Shown here: one piece after another, positions 1-7,274 of the stretch
Layout: each line of letters begins with the position of its first letter
How positions within the stretch are numbered: position 1 is the stretch's first letter
Source of the DNA: Spirosoma oryzicola
Lineage (GTDB): Bacteria; Bacteroidota; Bacteroidia; Cytophagales; Spirosomataceae
Assembly (NCBI RefSeq): GCF_021233055.1
Contig: NZ_CP089538.1
Location: 3,674,501-3,738,500, forward strand
Reading direction: 5' to 3'
DNA: 64,000 bases
The notes under the pieces: model-generated
Database searches by the model: none
The model's input: only the letters and a program-made list of their open reading frames with translations
Told to the model about the DNA's origin: nothing
Program-made: the position numbers and the translations under genes

Positions 1-150
1 AACGCAGAAGCAGTTTTCGACGCGCGTTGCGATTAAACACTAATTGGTAACCCCACTGGTAGGCTAGCCTCCGGGAAGGCCCTGACAATCCTTCCCATCT
101 CAAGCAATCCGGTTTTTCGGACAAACCCGATTGCACACCCATTCTCCAGG
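1..150 (+). other. Tail of an upstream + strand transcript, possibly structured RNA
   Basis: All three + strand frames close within the first 50 bases, so at most a dozen codons of an upstream gene are present and its product cannot be identified. The remaining hundred or so bases are rich in small inverted repeats: GGGAAGG at 73-79 with CCTTCCC at 90-96, GGCTAGCC at 63-70, and GCAATCCGG at 104-112 with CCGATTGC at 127-134. They run straight into a strong terminator. This could be a long folded 3' UTR or the 3' half of a small RNA that begins outside the window. I do not recognise it as tmRNA, SRP RNA or RNase P RNA. Confidence 0.3.
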
Positions 151-181
151 CCCGTGACAAACCAATGTCACGGGCTTTTTT
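151..181 (+). terminator. Rho-independent terminator
   Basis: A 9-bp stem (CCCGTGACA at 151-159, TGTCACGGG at 166-174) has a 6-nt loop and is followed by a C and a run of seven T on the + strand. The T-run is on the + side only, so it ends the upstream transcript rather than uvsE, which converges on it from the other strand. Confidence 0.85.
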
Positions 182-193
182 GTCTCGTACACG

Positions 194-1087
194 TTAGGTT
201 CCTAATTCGCGAAGCCGAAGGATAGACAGCTCCTTCATTTTGGATTCGAAAACAATGTCCACCTCTTTACCGTATGTATTGACGGGCGAATAAAGCCAGT
301 CGGCGTGGGCTTCGCGTCGGGCTTTGGGATCTTCGCGTTCCTGCCGCGAATCGGAATAATGAAACACTGGTCTTACATCCCACGTCGCATAGGCCGTCAT
401 AAACGCTTCTTCTTCGGTTTGGAAACCGGGATTAAGCGAGTGGTGAAAATAATCGAAGACGATAGGCGTTCCGACTTGTTCGTAAACCTGAACCAGATCG
501 ACAACTGTGTACAGACTTGGGCGGTCATCGTTCTCGACGGTCAGGCGGGCGCGGAGATTTTCGGACAACAGGCTGAAATTCTTCGCAAACCGGGCTAATG
601 TACTGGCTTTGTCGCCGTAGGTACCACCCGCGTGGATGTTGATTTTGTTCCAGTGCGACGGTTTCAAGCCCATCAGGTCAAACACTTCCGACTGGTATTC
701 CAGATCCTTGATCGTGTTGTCGAGCACTTTTCCCTGTCCGGCAAGGTGATTGAATGGACCCGGATGCACCGTCAGACGAATAGGCCGACTACCGATTTCT
801 TCGAGTGTTTCCCGGATGTCCGGAAAATCGGGCAGTTCAGAGATCTTGTACTCGGACGCCCATGGAAACAGATCCGACGTAACCCGAAACAAGCGAAAGC
901 CGTGTTCGAGATTCCAGTCCACGACCTTCAATAAATCCTGCACATTTTTCAGGGCCAGCTCCGAAGCATAGGCAGTCCCGCGCTCGGTGAATGTCTTTTT
1001 GATCATTCCCCGGGTGGTCGTCACTTTGTCGGCCTGAAGGCTCAAATTGATGCAGGCATAGCCAACATTGGAAGGTGATAAATTCAT
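194..1087 (-). CDS. uvsE: UV DNA damage endonuclease UvsE/UVDE
   Basis: 297 residues, matching UvsE/UVDE enzymes. These are metal-dependent TIM-barrel endonucleases that nick DNA 5' of UV photoproducts and start an alternative excision repair in the cytoplasm. Family hallmarks are visible in order: N-terminal GYACINLSL, HGFRLFRVTSDLFPWAS (62-78), RLTVHPGPF (104-112), INIHAGGTYGDK (149-160), LTVENDD (182-188), FDYFHH (211-216), HYSDSR (243-248) and HADW (261-264). These supply the His, Asp and Glu metal ligands of the family. The ATG at 1087 gives the usual N-terminus. The gene is monocistronic and faces away from the lipoprotein gene at 1212. Together with the photoproduct-lyase homologue at 24890 it suggests light-exposed life. 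Confidence 0.95.
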   Translation of the reverse strand: MNLSPSNVGYACINLSLQADKVTTTRGMIKKTFTERGTAYASELALKNVQDLLKVVDWNLEHGFRLFRVTSDLFPWASEYKISELPDFPDIRETLEEIGSRPIRLTVHPGPFNHLAGQGKVLDNTIKDLEYQSEVFDLMGLKPSHWNKINIHAGGTYGDKASTLARFAKNFSLLSENLRARLTVENDDRPSLYTVVDLVQVYEQVGTPIVFDYFHHSLNPGFQTEEEAFMTAYATWDVRPVFHYSDSRQEREDPKARREAHADWLYSPVNTYGKEVDIVFESKMKELSILRLRELGT

Positions 1088-1211
1088 AGTCCTTAAACCA
1101 GAATACCCCCCGTGCGGTTTGCTATTGTGACCGTTCGTTCAAAACTTAGCTCGTTATGGTGCCAATCGCCGGGCAAGGTTTTAACTTACCCCATCAGCGT
1201 AGCCGATTTGT

Positions 1212-2117
1212 ATGAAACAATTTTATCTGTACTTACTGGTAGTTCCGTTTCTATGGCTAAGCAGTTGCGTTTCTCTTAAAACCGTTAACACGTTTAGCAA
1301 GGCGGCAGTTGTCAGCTTACAGCAACACAAAACCCTACCGATAACCTTTACGACTCTTTACCAGCAACGCGTGCAGGACGATTCGCTCGACCGACATCCC
1401 TTTAAAAAAATTCCTTTGATCGGAATTGATTTTACCGAACGTGTCCGCTACGACTCGCTACGTTCTTACCAGGTTGCAGACAGTCTGCTCCGCAACGGCA
1501 ATCAATTGCTAATTGATTATTTCCAGTCGATAGCGGCTTTTTCCGACCCAAGTGGCTCATTCGTTCCCGTTCGGCTCAAGTCGGCCAGTTTTGATAGCTT
1601 TTTGCAGAATTCGGCCATCAAACTGACGTCCGCCGAAACGGCCTCGTTTAATCGCATCGCCAACTTACTAGGCTCTTCGGCTACCGGTGCTTACCGCCGT
1701 CGAAAACTGGTTGATCTACTAGAAAACAGTCATACCGACGTTCAGAAGATGCTGGCTGTACTGGCTTTTTCGTACGAGCGACTGGCTGAAGTAACAGACA
1801 TTAGCCGGGAGCAGCAGTACGGACATTACAAAACCGTTCTCATCCAGGATCCGACGCTGACGTATTTGCAAAAACGCACCCTCGCTCAGCAATGGTTACT
1901 GACAGCGGGCGACATGGCGAAAAAGCGACAGGCCATACACGTACACGTGAAAACGCTCAGGACAGTCAGCGCGGGCTTCGATGACCTATATCAACAGCGT
2001 CAACAATGGAAAACGAAAGCGTTTTTTGCCAGCGTTAGCGCCTACTTAACCACCCTGCAACAGCTTCAGTCCGATCTGGAGCAACTTACCCCTGTCTATG
2101 GAAGACTTCACCCTTGA
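1212..2117 (+). CDS. Uncharacterised lipoprotein
   Basis: 301 residues of unknown function. The N-terminus is a lipoprotein signal: a short basic start, a hydrophobic stretch, then WLSSC with the lipidated cysteine at residue 19. The mature part is largely helical and polar, rich in Gln, Leu, Ser and Thr, with no cysteine cluster or enzymatic motif that I recognise. Several segments (for example residues 120-200 and 230-290) look able to form helical bundles. The stop overlaps the start of the next gene by about 20 bp, so the two are probably translationally coupled and may form an envelope complex. Confidence 0.75.
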   Translation: MKQFYLYLLVVPFLWLSSCVSLKTVNTFSKAAVVSLQQHKTLPITFTTLYQQRVQDDSLDRHPFKKIPLIGIDFTERVRYDSLRSYQVADSLLRNGNQLLIDYFQSIAAFSDPSGSFVPVRLKSASFDSFLQNSAIKLTSAETASFNRIANLLGSSATGAYRRRKLVDLLENSHTDVQKMLAVLAFSYERLAEVTDISREQQYGHYKTVLIQDPTLTYLQKRTLAQQWLLTAGDMAKKRQAIHVHVKTLRTVSAGFDDLYQQRQQWKTKAFFASVSAYLTTLQQLQSDLEQLTPVYGRLHP

Positions 2118-2508
2118 TCAAATCGTCAGCATTGCAAACGGTTACCGGACGGTAGCCCGCGCCCTGAACGAATTTCAGGTGATGCACTGGTCTGAATTTA
2201 CCTACGAGCAACAGCTCGATCTGAATGCGTATCAGAATAGCCTGCTCAACCGTGCCCAGGATTTACAGACGCTGGCGGTGCGCCCGGCTTTTAGCCAGGT
2301 CAGCGAAACAGCCGCAGCCATCCGCCAGGCAACCGATGAGGCCAAAGCGGGACTTCGACGCATTCGCAACGTAACAATAGCGCTCAACATTGGCGCGATC
2401 ACCGTTGCGCTGGCCGCTTATGTAGCCCGCGCCAATGGCAAAGGCATTCAATCGGCACTTCGCGAACTAGCGGATTTGTTAGCGCTGGATAATGAGGAAC
2501 CGGTCTGA
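2098..2508 (+). CDS. Uncharacterised small protein coupled to the upstream lipoprotein
   Basis: 136 residues without a recognised domain. It begins inside the last codons of the upstream lipoprotein gene in another frame, which is typical of coupled translation. The sequence is helical and acidic, with one hydrophobic segment near residues 92-111 (IALNIGAITVALAAYVARAN) that could be a membrane helix or a buried helix. There is no signal peptide. The reading frame is clean to a strong hairpin 20 bp past the stop, which supports a real gene. A partner role with the lipoprotein is inference from the overlap alone. Confidence 0.6.
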   Translation: MEDFTLDQIVSIANGYRTVARALNEFQVMHWSEFTYEQQLDLNAYQNSLLNRAQDLQTLAVRPAFSQVSETAAAIRQATDEAKAGLRRIRNVTIALNIGAITVALAAYVARANGKGIQSALRELADLLALDNEEPV

Positions 2509-2529
2509 GATCCGGGTGTATTAATAGTA

Positions 2530-2579
2530 AACGGCTCCCCCGTTGACTGGCGTTCTGCCTGATCAGCGGGGGAGCCGTT
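2530..2579. terminator. Bidirectional terminator hairpin
   Basis: A perfect 13-bp stem (AACGGCTCCCCCG at 2530-2542, CGGGGGAGCCGTT at 2567-2579) with a 24-nt loop lies between convergent genes. T-runs are short, so termination strength is uncertain. Confidence 0.7.
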
Positions 2580-2596
2580 CATACGTCTGATTCTAC

Positions 2597-3049
2597 CTAC
2601 AGAATTAAGCCAGATGGCGATTTCACGCCGACTAGTTCAACTTCAAAAATCAGGTCCTGACCAGCCAGCGGGTGATTCGCGTCGAGCGTTACGCTGGTAT
2701 CAGTCAAATCGCGAACAATCACCGGGATGGGCCGGGGGTTACCATCTTCGTGCATATTGAGCGTCGATCCTACTTCCAGCGGAATATCAGCCGGAATGTC
2801 CGAGCGGTTCAAGGTAAAGATCATTTCTTCATTTGCTGGACCATAAGCGTCTTCCACCGGAATGTTGATGGTTTTCTTTTCGCCTTGCTGCATCCCAGCT
2901 ACGCCTTCGTCAAAGCCTTTGATGACCTGACCACTACCAACCGTAAATTCCAGCGGGGTACGTCCCTGCGATGAATCGAATACGGTTCCGTCGGTTAGAG
3001 TGCCGGTGTAATGCACCTGAACGGTATCGCCGGATTTTGCTTGTGCCAT
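2597..3049 (-). CDS. FKBP-type peptidyl-prolyl isomerase, SlyD-like
   Basis: 150 residues from the chosen ATG. FKBP-fold prolyl isomerases speed cis/trans Pro isomerisation and act as folding helpers, here in the cytoplasm because no signal peptide is present. Visible FKBP features are VHYTGTLTDGTVFDSS (12-27), VIKGFDEGVAGMQQGEKK (42-59) and the SlyD-type C-terminal strand ANHPLAGQDLIFEVELV (124-140). The region between them is the insert-in-flap chaperone domain. The His-rich metal-binding tail of E. coli SlyD is absent. I start at MAQAKSGD because this fits family N-termini. An upstream in-frame ATG at 3082 would add 11 unrelated residues and run into the shared promoter region. Confidence 0.9.
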   Translation of the reverse strand: MAQAKSGDTVQVHYTGTLTDGTVFDSSQGRTPLEFTVGSGQVIKGFDEGVAGMQQGEKKTINIPVEDAYGPANEEMIFTLNRSDIPADIPLEVGSTLNMHEDGNPRPIPVIVRDLTDTSVTLDANHPLAGQDLIFEVELVGVKSPSGLIL

Positions 3050-3086
3050 AACTACACTACTGTTTAGTGAATACTTCGCCAAAAGT

Positions 3087-3111
3087 ACAGAACCTATTTG
3101 AAAGGTTCTGT
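3087..3111. promoter_or_regulatory. Palindrome in divergent promoter region
   Basis: ACAGAACCT (3087-3095) and AGGTTCTGT (3103-3111) form a perfect 9-bp dyad with a 7-nt spacer in the 150 bp between the divergently transcribed isomerase and dehydrogenase genes. It could be an operator acting on either gene, or a short leader hairpin. No regulator is known. Confidence 0.4.
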
Positions 3112-3198
3112 AGCAATTATTTATTCAAAAGATGACAATCTTCATTCACCTTTTCGGGTTGCTTCTTATCTATTCAGAAACATCGTCCCCCGTTTCTG

Positions 3199-5424
3199 AT
3201 GAACTACAAATACGTTTGGTTGTTTGCAACTATCTGTACAACGCTGATTAGCCGTTCAATAAATGCCCAGCTTCCCCGCTCCCTCCACCCCAACATTACC
3301 ATTGAGAAACTGATGAATACGCAGGTCAGAGGGGTGCGGCTGGCGTACGACGCAACCACTCAGACTATGTTTTACAATGCCTTTACCGGCGACATTTTTC
3401 GCATTGAGCAACCCACCGGCGGTCAGGCGTACGACGTACCGATTGGTTCGTGGCTTGATCACGGCATCAATTATTTACAGGGCATGGCGTTTGCCAATGG
3501 GGTTATGATACTGGCCGGAAACTTCAAACAATCCGGACAACAAGGGTACGGGCTGGTTGTCAAAGGCATCCGGCAGTCGAATGGAAGCTGGCGTTGGGAA
3601 CGCATCATGCAAACCGACCCCTACCCGTCTTCGGCAACATTGTACGACCATGCCTTTAGCGCCGTATGCGTTACACCCAATAAAGATTCTGTGTACATCA
3701 GCAGCGGCTCCCGAACCGATCACGGCGAAATTGAAGATACCGATGGCTTATACCCCAATACCCGCGAGGTCCCGTTGACGGCAACGATTTTCAAATTACC
3801 CATAAACCCAGCGTCAACGATTCATCTGCCGAATGAGGTAAACGCGCTCAACCAGTCGGGGTACGTGTTTTGTCAGGGCGTACGCAACGAGTTCGATCTG
3901 GCACTCGACGCGCAGGGACGATTATTCGGCGTCGAAAACTCCGGCGACCGGGATGACCCGGAGGAAATGAACTGGCTGCGGAAAGGGCATCATTACGGTT
4001 TTCCGTGGGAAATGGGCGGCAATCAGACACCCCAGCAGTTTCCCGGCTATAATCCAAGTCAGGACAAATTGCTGCCCGCTTCGCTATCGCCCGATCAACA
4101 GCAGAAATTTTATAACGACCCGACTTTCCCTACCCGCCCCGCCGGGCTTGTCGTAACGCAACCCATCCGCAATGTAGGTCCTGATGCCAATTTTGCGCGC
4201 GATCCGAACACAGGGCAAGTGGTCAAAGCCAATTCGCTCAGTACCTTCACGTCCCATCGCTCCCCGCTGGGTTTAATCTTTGACACCGACAATAGTTTGG
4301 CGGATTTTACGGGCGATGCGTTTACCCTGAGCTACTCAGCCGGTGGCGGAGTACGGGGCGGCTATTTGTTTGCGGAAGAACCCGGCGAAGACTTGCTGCA
4401 TATTCGACTTCAATACGATCCAGCAACAGACAATTACACCGCCCAGACCACCAAAATCGCCGATAATTTCATAGCCCCGACCGACGCCGAGCGGATAGGC
4501 AACATTTTCTACGTGATCGAAGAAGGCAGACAGGCCATCTGGAAATTAACGTTTAAACCTCGGCCTACTGCCCTGGCGGATTTAAGCTTGTCCTTGAAAG
4601 CATCGGATCTGGTAGCAACCATCAATCAACCGCTTACGCTCACCCTGACGGTTCAGAACGACGGCCCGTCACAGGCAGAGCAGATTCAACTCGAAAACCG
4701 ATTGCCGCCCAGCATGATATACGCAGGGGGAGCGTTGACTAACACCAACAACGTGTTGACAAAGACGATCGCTTCGCTGAGTAAGGGTCAATCGGTAAAC
4801 CTAGTGTACCAACTGATACCGTTGCAGTCGGGCGTCTTTCAGAACGATGCGCAACTCCTTGCCAGTAACACGCCCGACCCTGATTCGGAACCCGGCAGTG
4901 GTACCGCCGACGGGCAGGATGACGCAGCGCGAGTCGTGGTCCGAACGCGCGACGCGGGTTCCGCTGTCTTTGTCTCGCCGAATCCGAACCAGCGACCGCT
5001 TCCGGCAGTAACTTCCAATCAGCCCTCGCCCGATCCGACAAAAGCTGACCTGAGTCTGCAATTAATCGCCAGCAACTTAGCCCCCACCGTCGGTGATCTT
5101 GTTTCTTTTACGGTACTGGTCTCTAACGCGGGTGGTCAACCGGTTTCGTCCGTAACGGTTGGGCATACATTACCGGCGCAAATGACCTTCGAAACAGGTA
5201 CGGGATGGACAGCAAATGGATTGACGCTAACAAACCAGATAGGTAGTATTACAGCCGGAGGACAAGCCGTAGCGACCTTTGTAGCCCGCGTGACGAGTAG
5301 TGGTCAATTGCTCAATCAAGCCCAGATAACGCAGGCTACCCAGGCTGACCCGGACTCTACACCCAACAATGGGTATACCAACGGCGAAGACGATACAGCC
5401 CGCATCGAGCTTAGGGTTCGCTAG
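3199..5424 (+). CDS. Secreted PQQ-dependent sugar dehydrogenase-like protein with two DUF11 domains
   Basis: 741 residues. A signal peptide (ending near INAQ, residue 24) precedes a glucose/sorbosone-dehydrogenase-type six-bladed propeller (about 30-450). Typical segments include GVRNEFDLALD and GVENSGDRDDPEEMNWLRKGHHYGFPWE. Soluble aldose dehydrogenases of this family oxidise sugars with PQQ and calcium, but the substrate cannot be read from sequence. Two DUF11 immunoglobulin-like repeats follow (about 458-590 and 613-741). Each begins ADLSL and ends with a DPDSxP...DD(A/T)AR motif. DUF11 domains are common in surface proteins as spacers or adhesion modules. No Por-secretion C-terminal domain is evident. 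The stop shares the bases CTAG with the converging gene. Confidence 0.8.
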   Translation: MNYKYVWLFATICTTLISRSINAQLPRSLHPNITIEKLMNTQVRGVRLAYDATTQTMFYNAFTGDIFRIEQPTGGQAYDVPIGSWLDHGINYLQGMAFANGVMILAGNFKQSGQQGYGLVVKGIRQSNGSWRWERIMQTDPYPSSATLYDHAFSAVCVTPNKDSVYISSGSRTDHGEIEDTDGLYPNTREVPLTATIFKLPINPASTIHLPNEVNALNQSGYVFCQGVRNEFDLALDAQGRLFGVENSGDRDDPEEMNWLRKGHHYGFPWEMGGNQTPQQFPGYNPSQDKLLPASLSPDQQQKFYNDPTFPTRPAGLVVTQPIRNVGPDANFARDPNTGQVVKANSLSTFTSHRSPLGLIFDTDNSLADFTGDAFTLSYSAGGGVRGGYLFAEEPGEDLLHIRLQYDPATDNYTAQTTKIADNFIAPTDAERIGNIFYVIEEGRQAIWKLTFKPRPTALADLSLSLKASDLVATINQPLTLTLTVQNDGPSQAEQIQLENRLPPSMIYAGGALTNTNNVLTKTIASLSKGQSVNLVYQLIPLQSGVFQNDAQLLASNTPDPDSEPGSGTADGQDDAARVVVRTRDAGSAVFVSPNPNQRPLPAVTSNQPSPDPTKADLSLQLIASNLAPTVGDLVSFTVLVSNAGGQPVSSVTVGHTLPAQMTFETGTGWTANGLTLTNQIGSITAGGQAVATFVARVTSSGQLLNQAQITQATQADPDSTPNNGYTNGEDDTARIELRVR

Positions 5425-6041
5425 CGATTCCAGACCGTGATCAATTCGAGAAACTCGTGCTGGATAGACTGCGTCCGGTCCTCGTTGTACCACCGCTGAA
5501 GACGTTCGGCCAATTCGGGGAATGGCATTTTGTCCCGCCATTCCAGAAACAAGGTCTGAAGAGCCGCCGGACGTGGTCCCCACGAACCCAGCTCCGTCAA
5601 ATCGGAAGCCCGTACACAAACAAGTTTCGGAATCGACTTACCACCGTTGGTCAGGTAGGCGTTCATCAACTCAGGGTTCTTATCGCGCAGCAAAAACCGG
5701 ATCGATACGTTGGGCGATTGTTCTGCCATTTGGTGCAGCACCGGGATTGATTGGGCCGCGTCGCCACACCAAGACTCAGTAAGAACAAGCCAAATCCATA
5801 GTTCCGAAACCGATTCCAGCGCCGTCTTTAACGTAGCATTCAGGCTGGTTAGCTTATCCAACCGGCTCATCCTGTGCAGGTTTAACTTCGCATACCCTAA
5901 AATTTAGGGAGTGTTGTAAGAAGGTGCCTCGGAGGTTGTACGGCCCTGCGCCAGCAATTCGGTTGACAGGGTAACGTATTGATCGTACGTAAGCGCCGAT
6001 GCGATCAACTCCGGCGTAACCACAGAAGAAGGTAGTGTCAT
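5421..6041 (-). pseudogene. Thioredoxin-like protein interrupted by an in-frame TAA
   Basis: Two stretches in one reading frame make up a single thioredoxin-fold protein of about 205 residues. The N-terminal 45 codons (MTLPSSVVTPELIASALTYD..., ATG at 6041) end in a TAA at 5904-5906. The frame then continues without shift through ILGYAKLNLHRMSRLDKL into the thioredoxin core with TESWCGDAAQ, which carries the single-cysteine WCGD active-site variant, and on to LTNGGKSIPKL and the stop at 5421. As I recall the family, homologues read continuously across this point. CAA or GAA to TAA is the simplest cause. The downstream part could still be made from the ATG at 5870. The other options are sequencing error or readthrough. 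The 3' stop overlaps the converging gene's stop. Confidence 0.75.
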
Positions 6042-6162
6042 AGGTATACCAGTTAGTAGCAATTCTGCAACATCAGCTTGCGTCTCTTTCGTTCGCCTGT
6101 CTGCCAGCAGCACAGGCCGCTTGATGAATTAAGTAGTTCCTTCTTGCATATATCGTTTTCTT

Positions 6163-6172
6163 ATGTATACAT
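6163..6172. promoter_or_regulatory. Possible PadR operator
   Basis: The 10-bp perfect palindrome ATGTATACAT lies 37 bp before the padR start, in an AT-rich stretch. PadR proteins bind dyads with ATGT/ACAT half-sites, usually more widely spaced, and often control themselves. The site is plausible but unproven. Confidence 0.3.
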
Positions 6173-6208
6173 TTACAACTGTAAGACCAGTTTTATTTTT
6201 CGATTATC

Positions 6209-6577
6209 ATGGATGCACCAAGCAACGAATTTCTTCGTGGCACGCTCAAAACAATTGTCCTGAAACTTTTGGCTGAACAATCGCCATCGGGTCGGGCCAG
6301 AATGTACGGTTATGAAATTACCCAGGCCGTTAAAGAGCGAACCAAAGGCGAAATAACGCTGTCGTTTGGCGCCTTATACCCCGTATTGCACAAACTAGAG
6401 CAGGAAGGTTTATTGATCACAGAAAGCGAAGAGGTGGAAGGGCGACTCCGGAAATACTATTCGCTTACACCAACCGGTACCAAAGCCGCCGAACAAAAAG
6501 TCTCTGATTTTGAACGGTTCATGGAAGCCATGCGCGCCCTGCTGCATCCACCAGTCAGTTTGGCCACCGGACACTAA
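6209..6577 (+). CDS. PadR family transcriptional regulator
   Basis: 122 residues, the normal size of the short PadR class. PadR proteins are winged-helix repressors that respond to small molecules or stress and often control membrane transporters. The family pattern is clear: LKTIVLKLLAEQ (helix 1), YGYEITQAVKERT (28-40), LSFGALYPVLHKLEQEGLL (46-64, recognition helix and wing start) and RKYYSLTPTGTKAAEQ (75-90), followed by a C-terminal dimerisation helix. A 44-bp gap separates it from the membrane-protein gene downstream, so the two are probably one operon and the partner a candidate for co-regulation. Confidence 0.9.
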   Translation: MDAPSNEFLRGTLKTIVLKLLAEQSPSGRARMYGYEITQAVKERTKGEITLSFGALYPVLHKLEQEGLLITESEEVEGRLRKYYSLTPTGTKAAEQKVSDFERFMEAMRALLHPPVSLATGH

Positions 6578-6621
6578 TTACGCCTAAATCAACTCAACCG
6601 ATAAGTAATCGATCCAGTGCC

Positions 6622-7167
6622 ATGGAAAAACTCAGCCCGCAACAACTGGCCACGTTGCATCATCACCTGATCCATAGTGGTTCTACCAACGTTCTGATTG
6701 ACGAATTGCTCGACCACCTGGCCTGCGAGGTGGAGTACTATATGTGGATTGGTTTATCGTTTGATGCGGCTCTGAAAGCCGTTCTGGAACAGGCGAACAA
6801 TAAGGCGGTTCAGCATTTACAGTCTGCCTACAAAGTGGAGCTGGCCATGACTGAAGAACAACTCCGGCAAGCGAGTCTGGATGATATCGTGTTTGAATTT
6901 CGCAACAAGTCGTACGGGGCCTACGATCTTCGGCAGGCTTATCGCATCAATCTGCGCAACGCGTTTATCATGACCATTGGCCTGTGCCTGATGCTGATGG
7001 CTATGATGGATGGGATTAGCCGCCGGACGTGGTCTTACCTTAGTCCTTGGGGCGTTGCGTGGCTGATCGGTTTAAGCAGCGTTACGTTCGTAGTCATTAG
7101 CTGGTATCTGCAATCGACCCGCCAACAGCCGACGTCTGTATCCCGGACCTTTATCGATCACGCCTGA
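6622..7167 (+). CDS. PadR-linked membrane protein with a TonB-type N-terminal motif
   Basis: 181 residues, no assigned function. Residues 1-75 form a helical domain with IDELLDHLACEVEYYM (26-41) and LSFDAALKAVLEQ (45-57), reminiscent of soluble prefix regions next to PadR regulators. At Met76 the sequence changes to MTEEQLRQASLDDIVFEFRN followed by KSYGAYDLRQAY. In Bacteroidota this pattern usually sits directly before the first membrane helix of TonB-family proteins. Two membrane helices follow (about 114-130 and 144-163). A TonB periplasmic domain is lacking. The protein therefore looks like a join of two modules. It is co-directional with and close to padR. A role as a membrane signalling partner is inference. 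Confidence 0.7.
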   Translation: MEKLSPQQLATLHHHLIHSGSTNVLIDELLDHLACEVEYYMWIGLSFDAALKAVLEQANNKAVQHLQSAYKVELAMTEEQLRQASLDDIVFEFRNKSYGAYDLRQAYRINLRNAFIMTIGLCLMLMAMMDGISRRTWSYLSPWGVAWLIGLSSVTFVVISWYLQSTRQQPTSVSRTFIDHA

Positions 7168-7204
7168 AACAGCGTATATACATCCCGGTTATATCCAAGA
7201 AGAA

Positions 7205-7263
7205 ATGACCAGTAAGCTAGTCCGTTGTTCATGTGTTGTGTAACGGACTAGCTTACTGGTCAT
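7205..7263. terminator. Bidirectional terminator, 22-bp perfect stem
   Basis: Arms at 7205-7226 and 7242-7263 are exact reverse complements, with a 15-nt loop, between convergent genes. The outer bases are not A/T tracts, so intrinsic termination is likely but not certain. Confidence 0.7.
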
Positions 7264-7274
7264 ACTAGTCAATA

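Noticed and set aside
1..142. An open minus-strand frame running off the left edge
   Set aside because: 47 codons rich in Trp and Arg, without family features, crossing several stem-loops; more likely chance.
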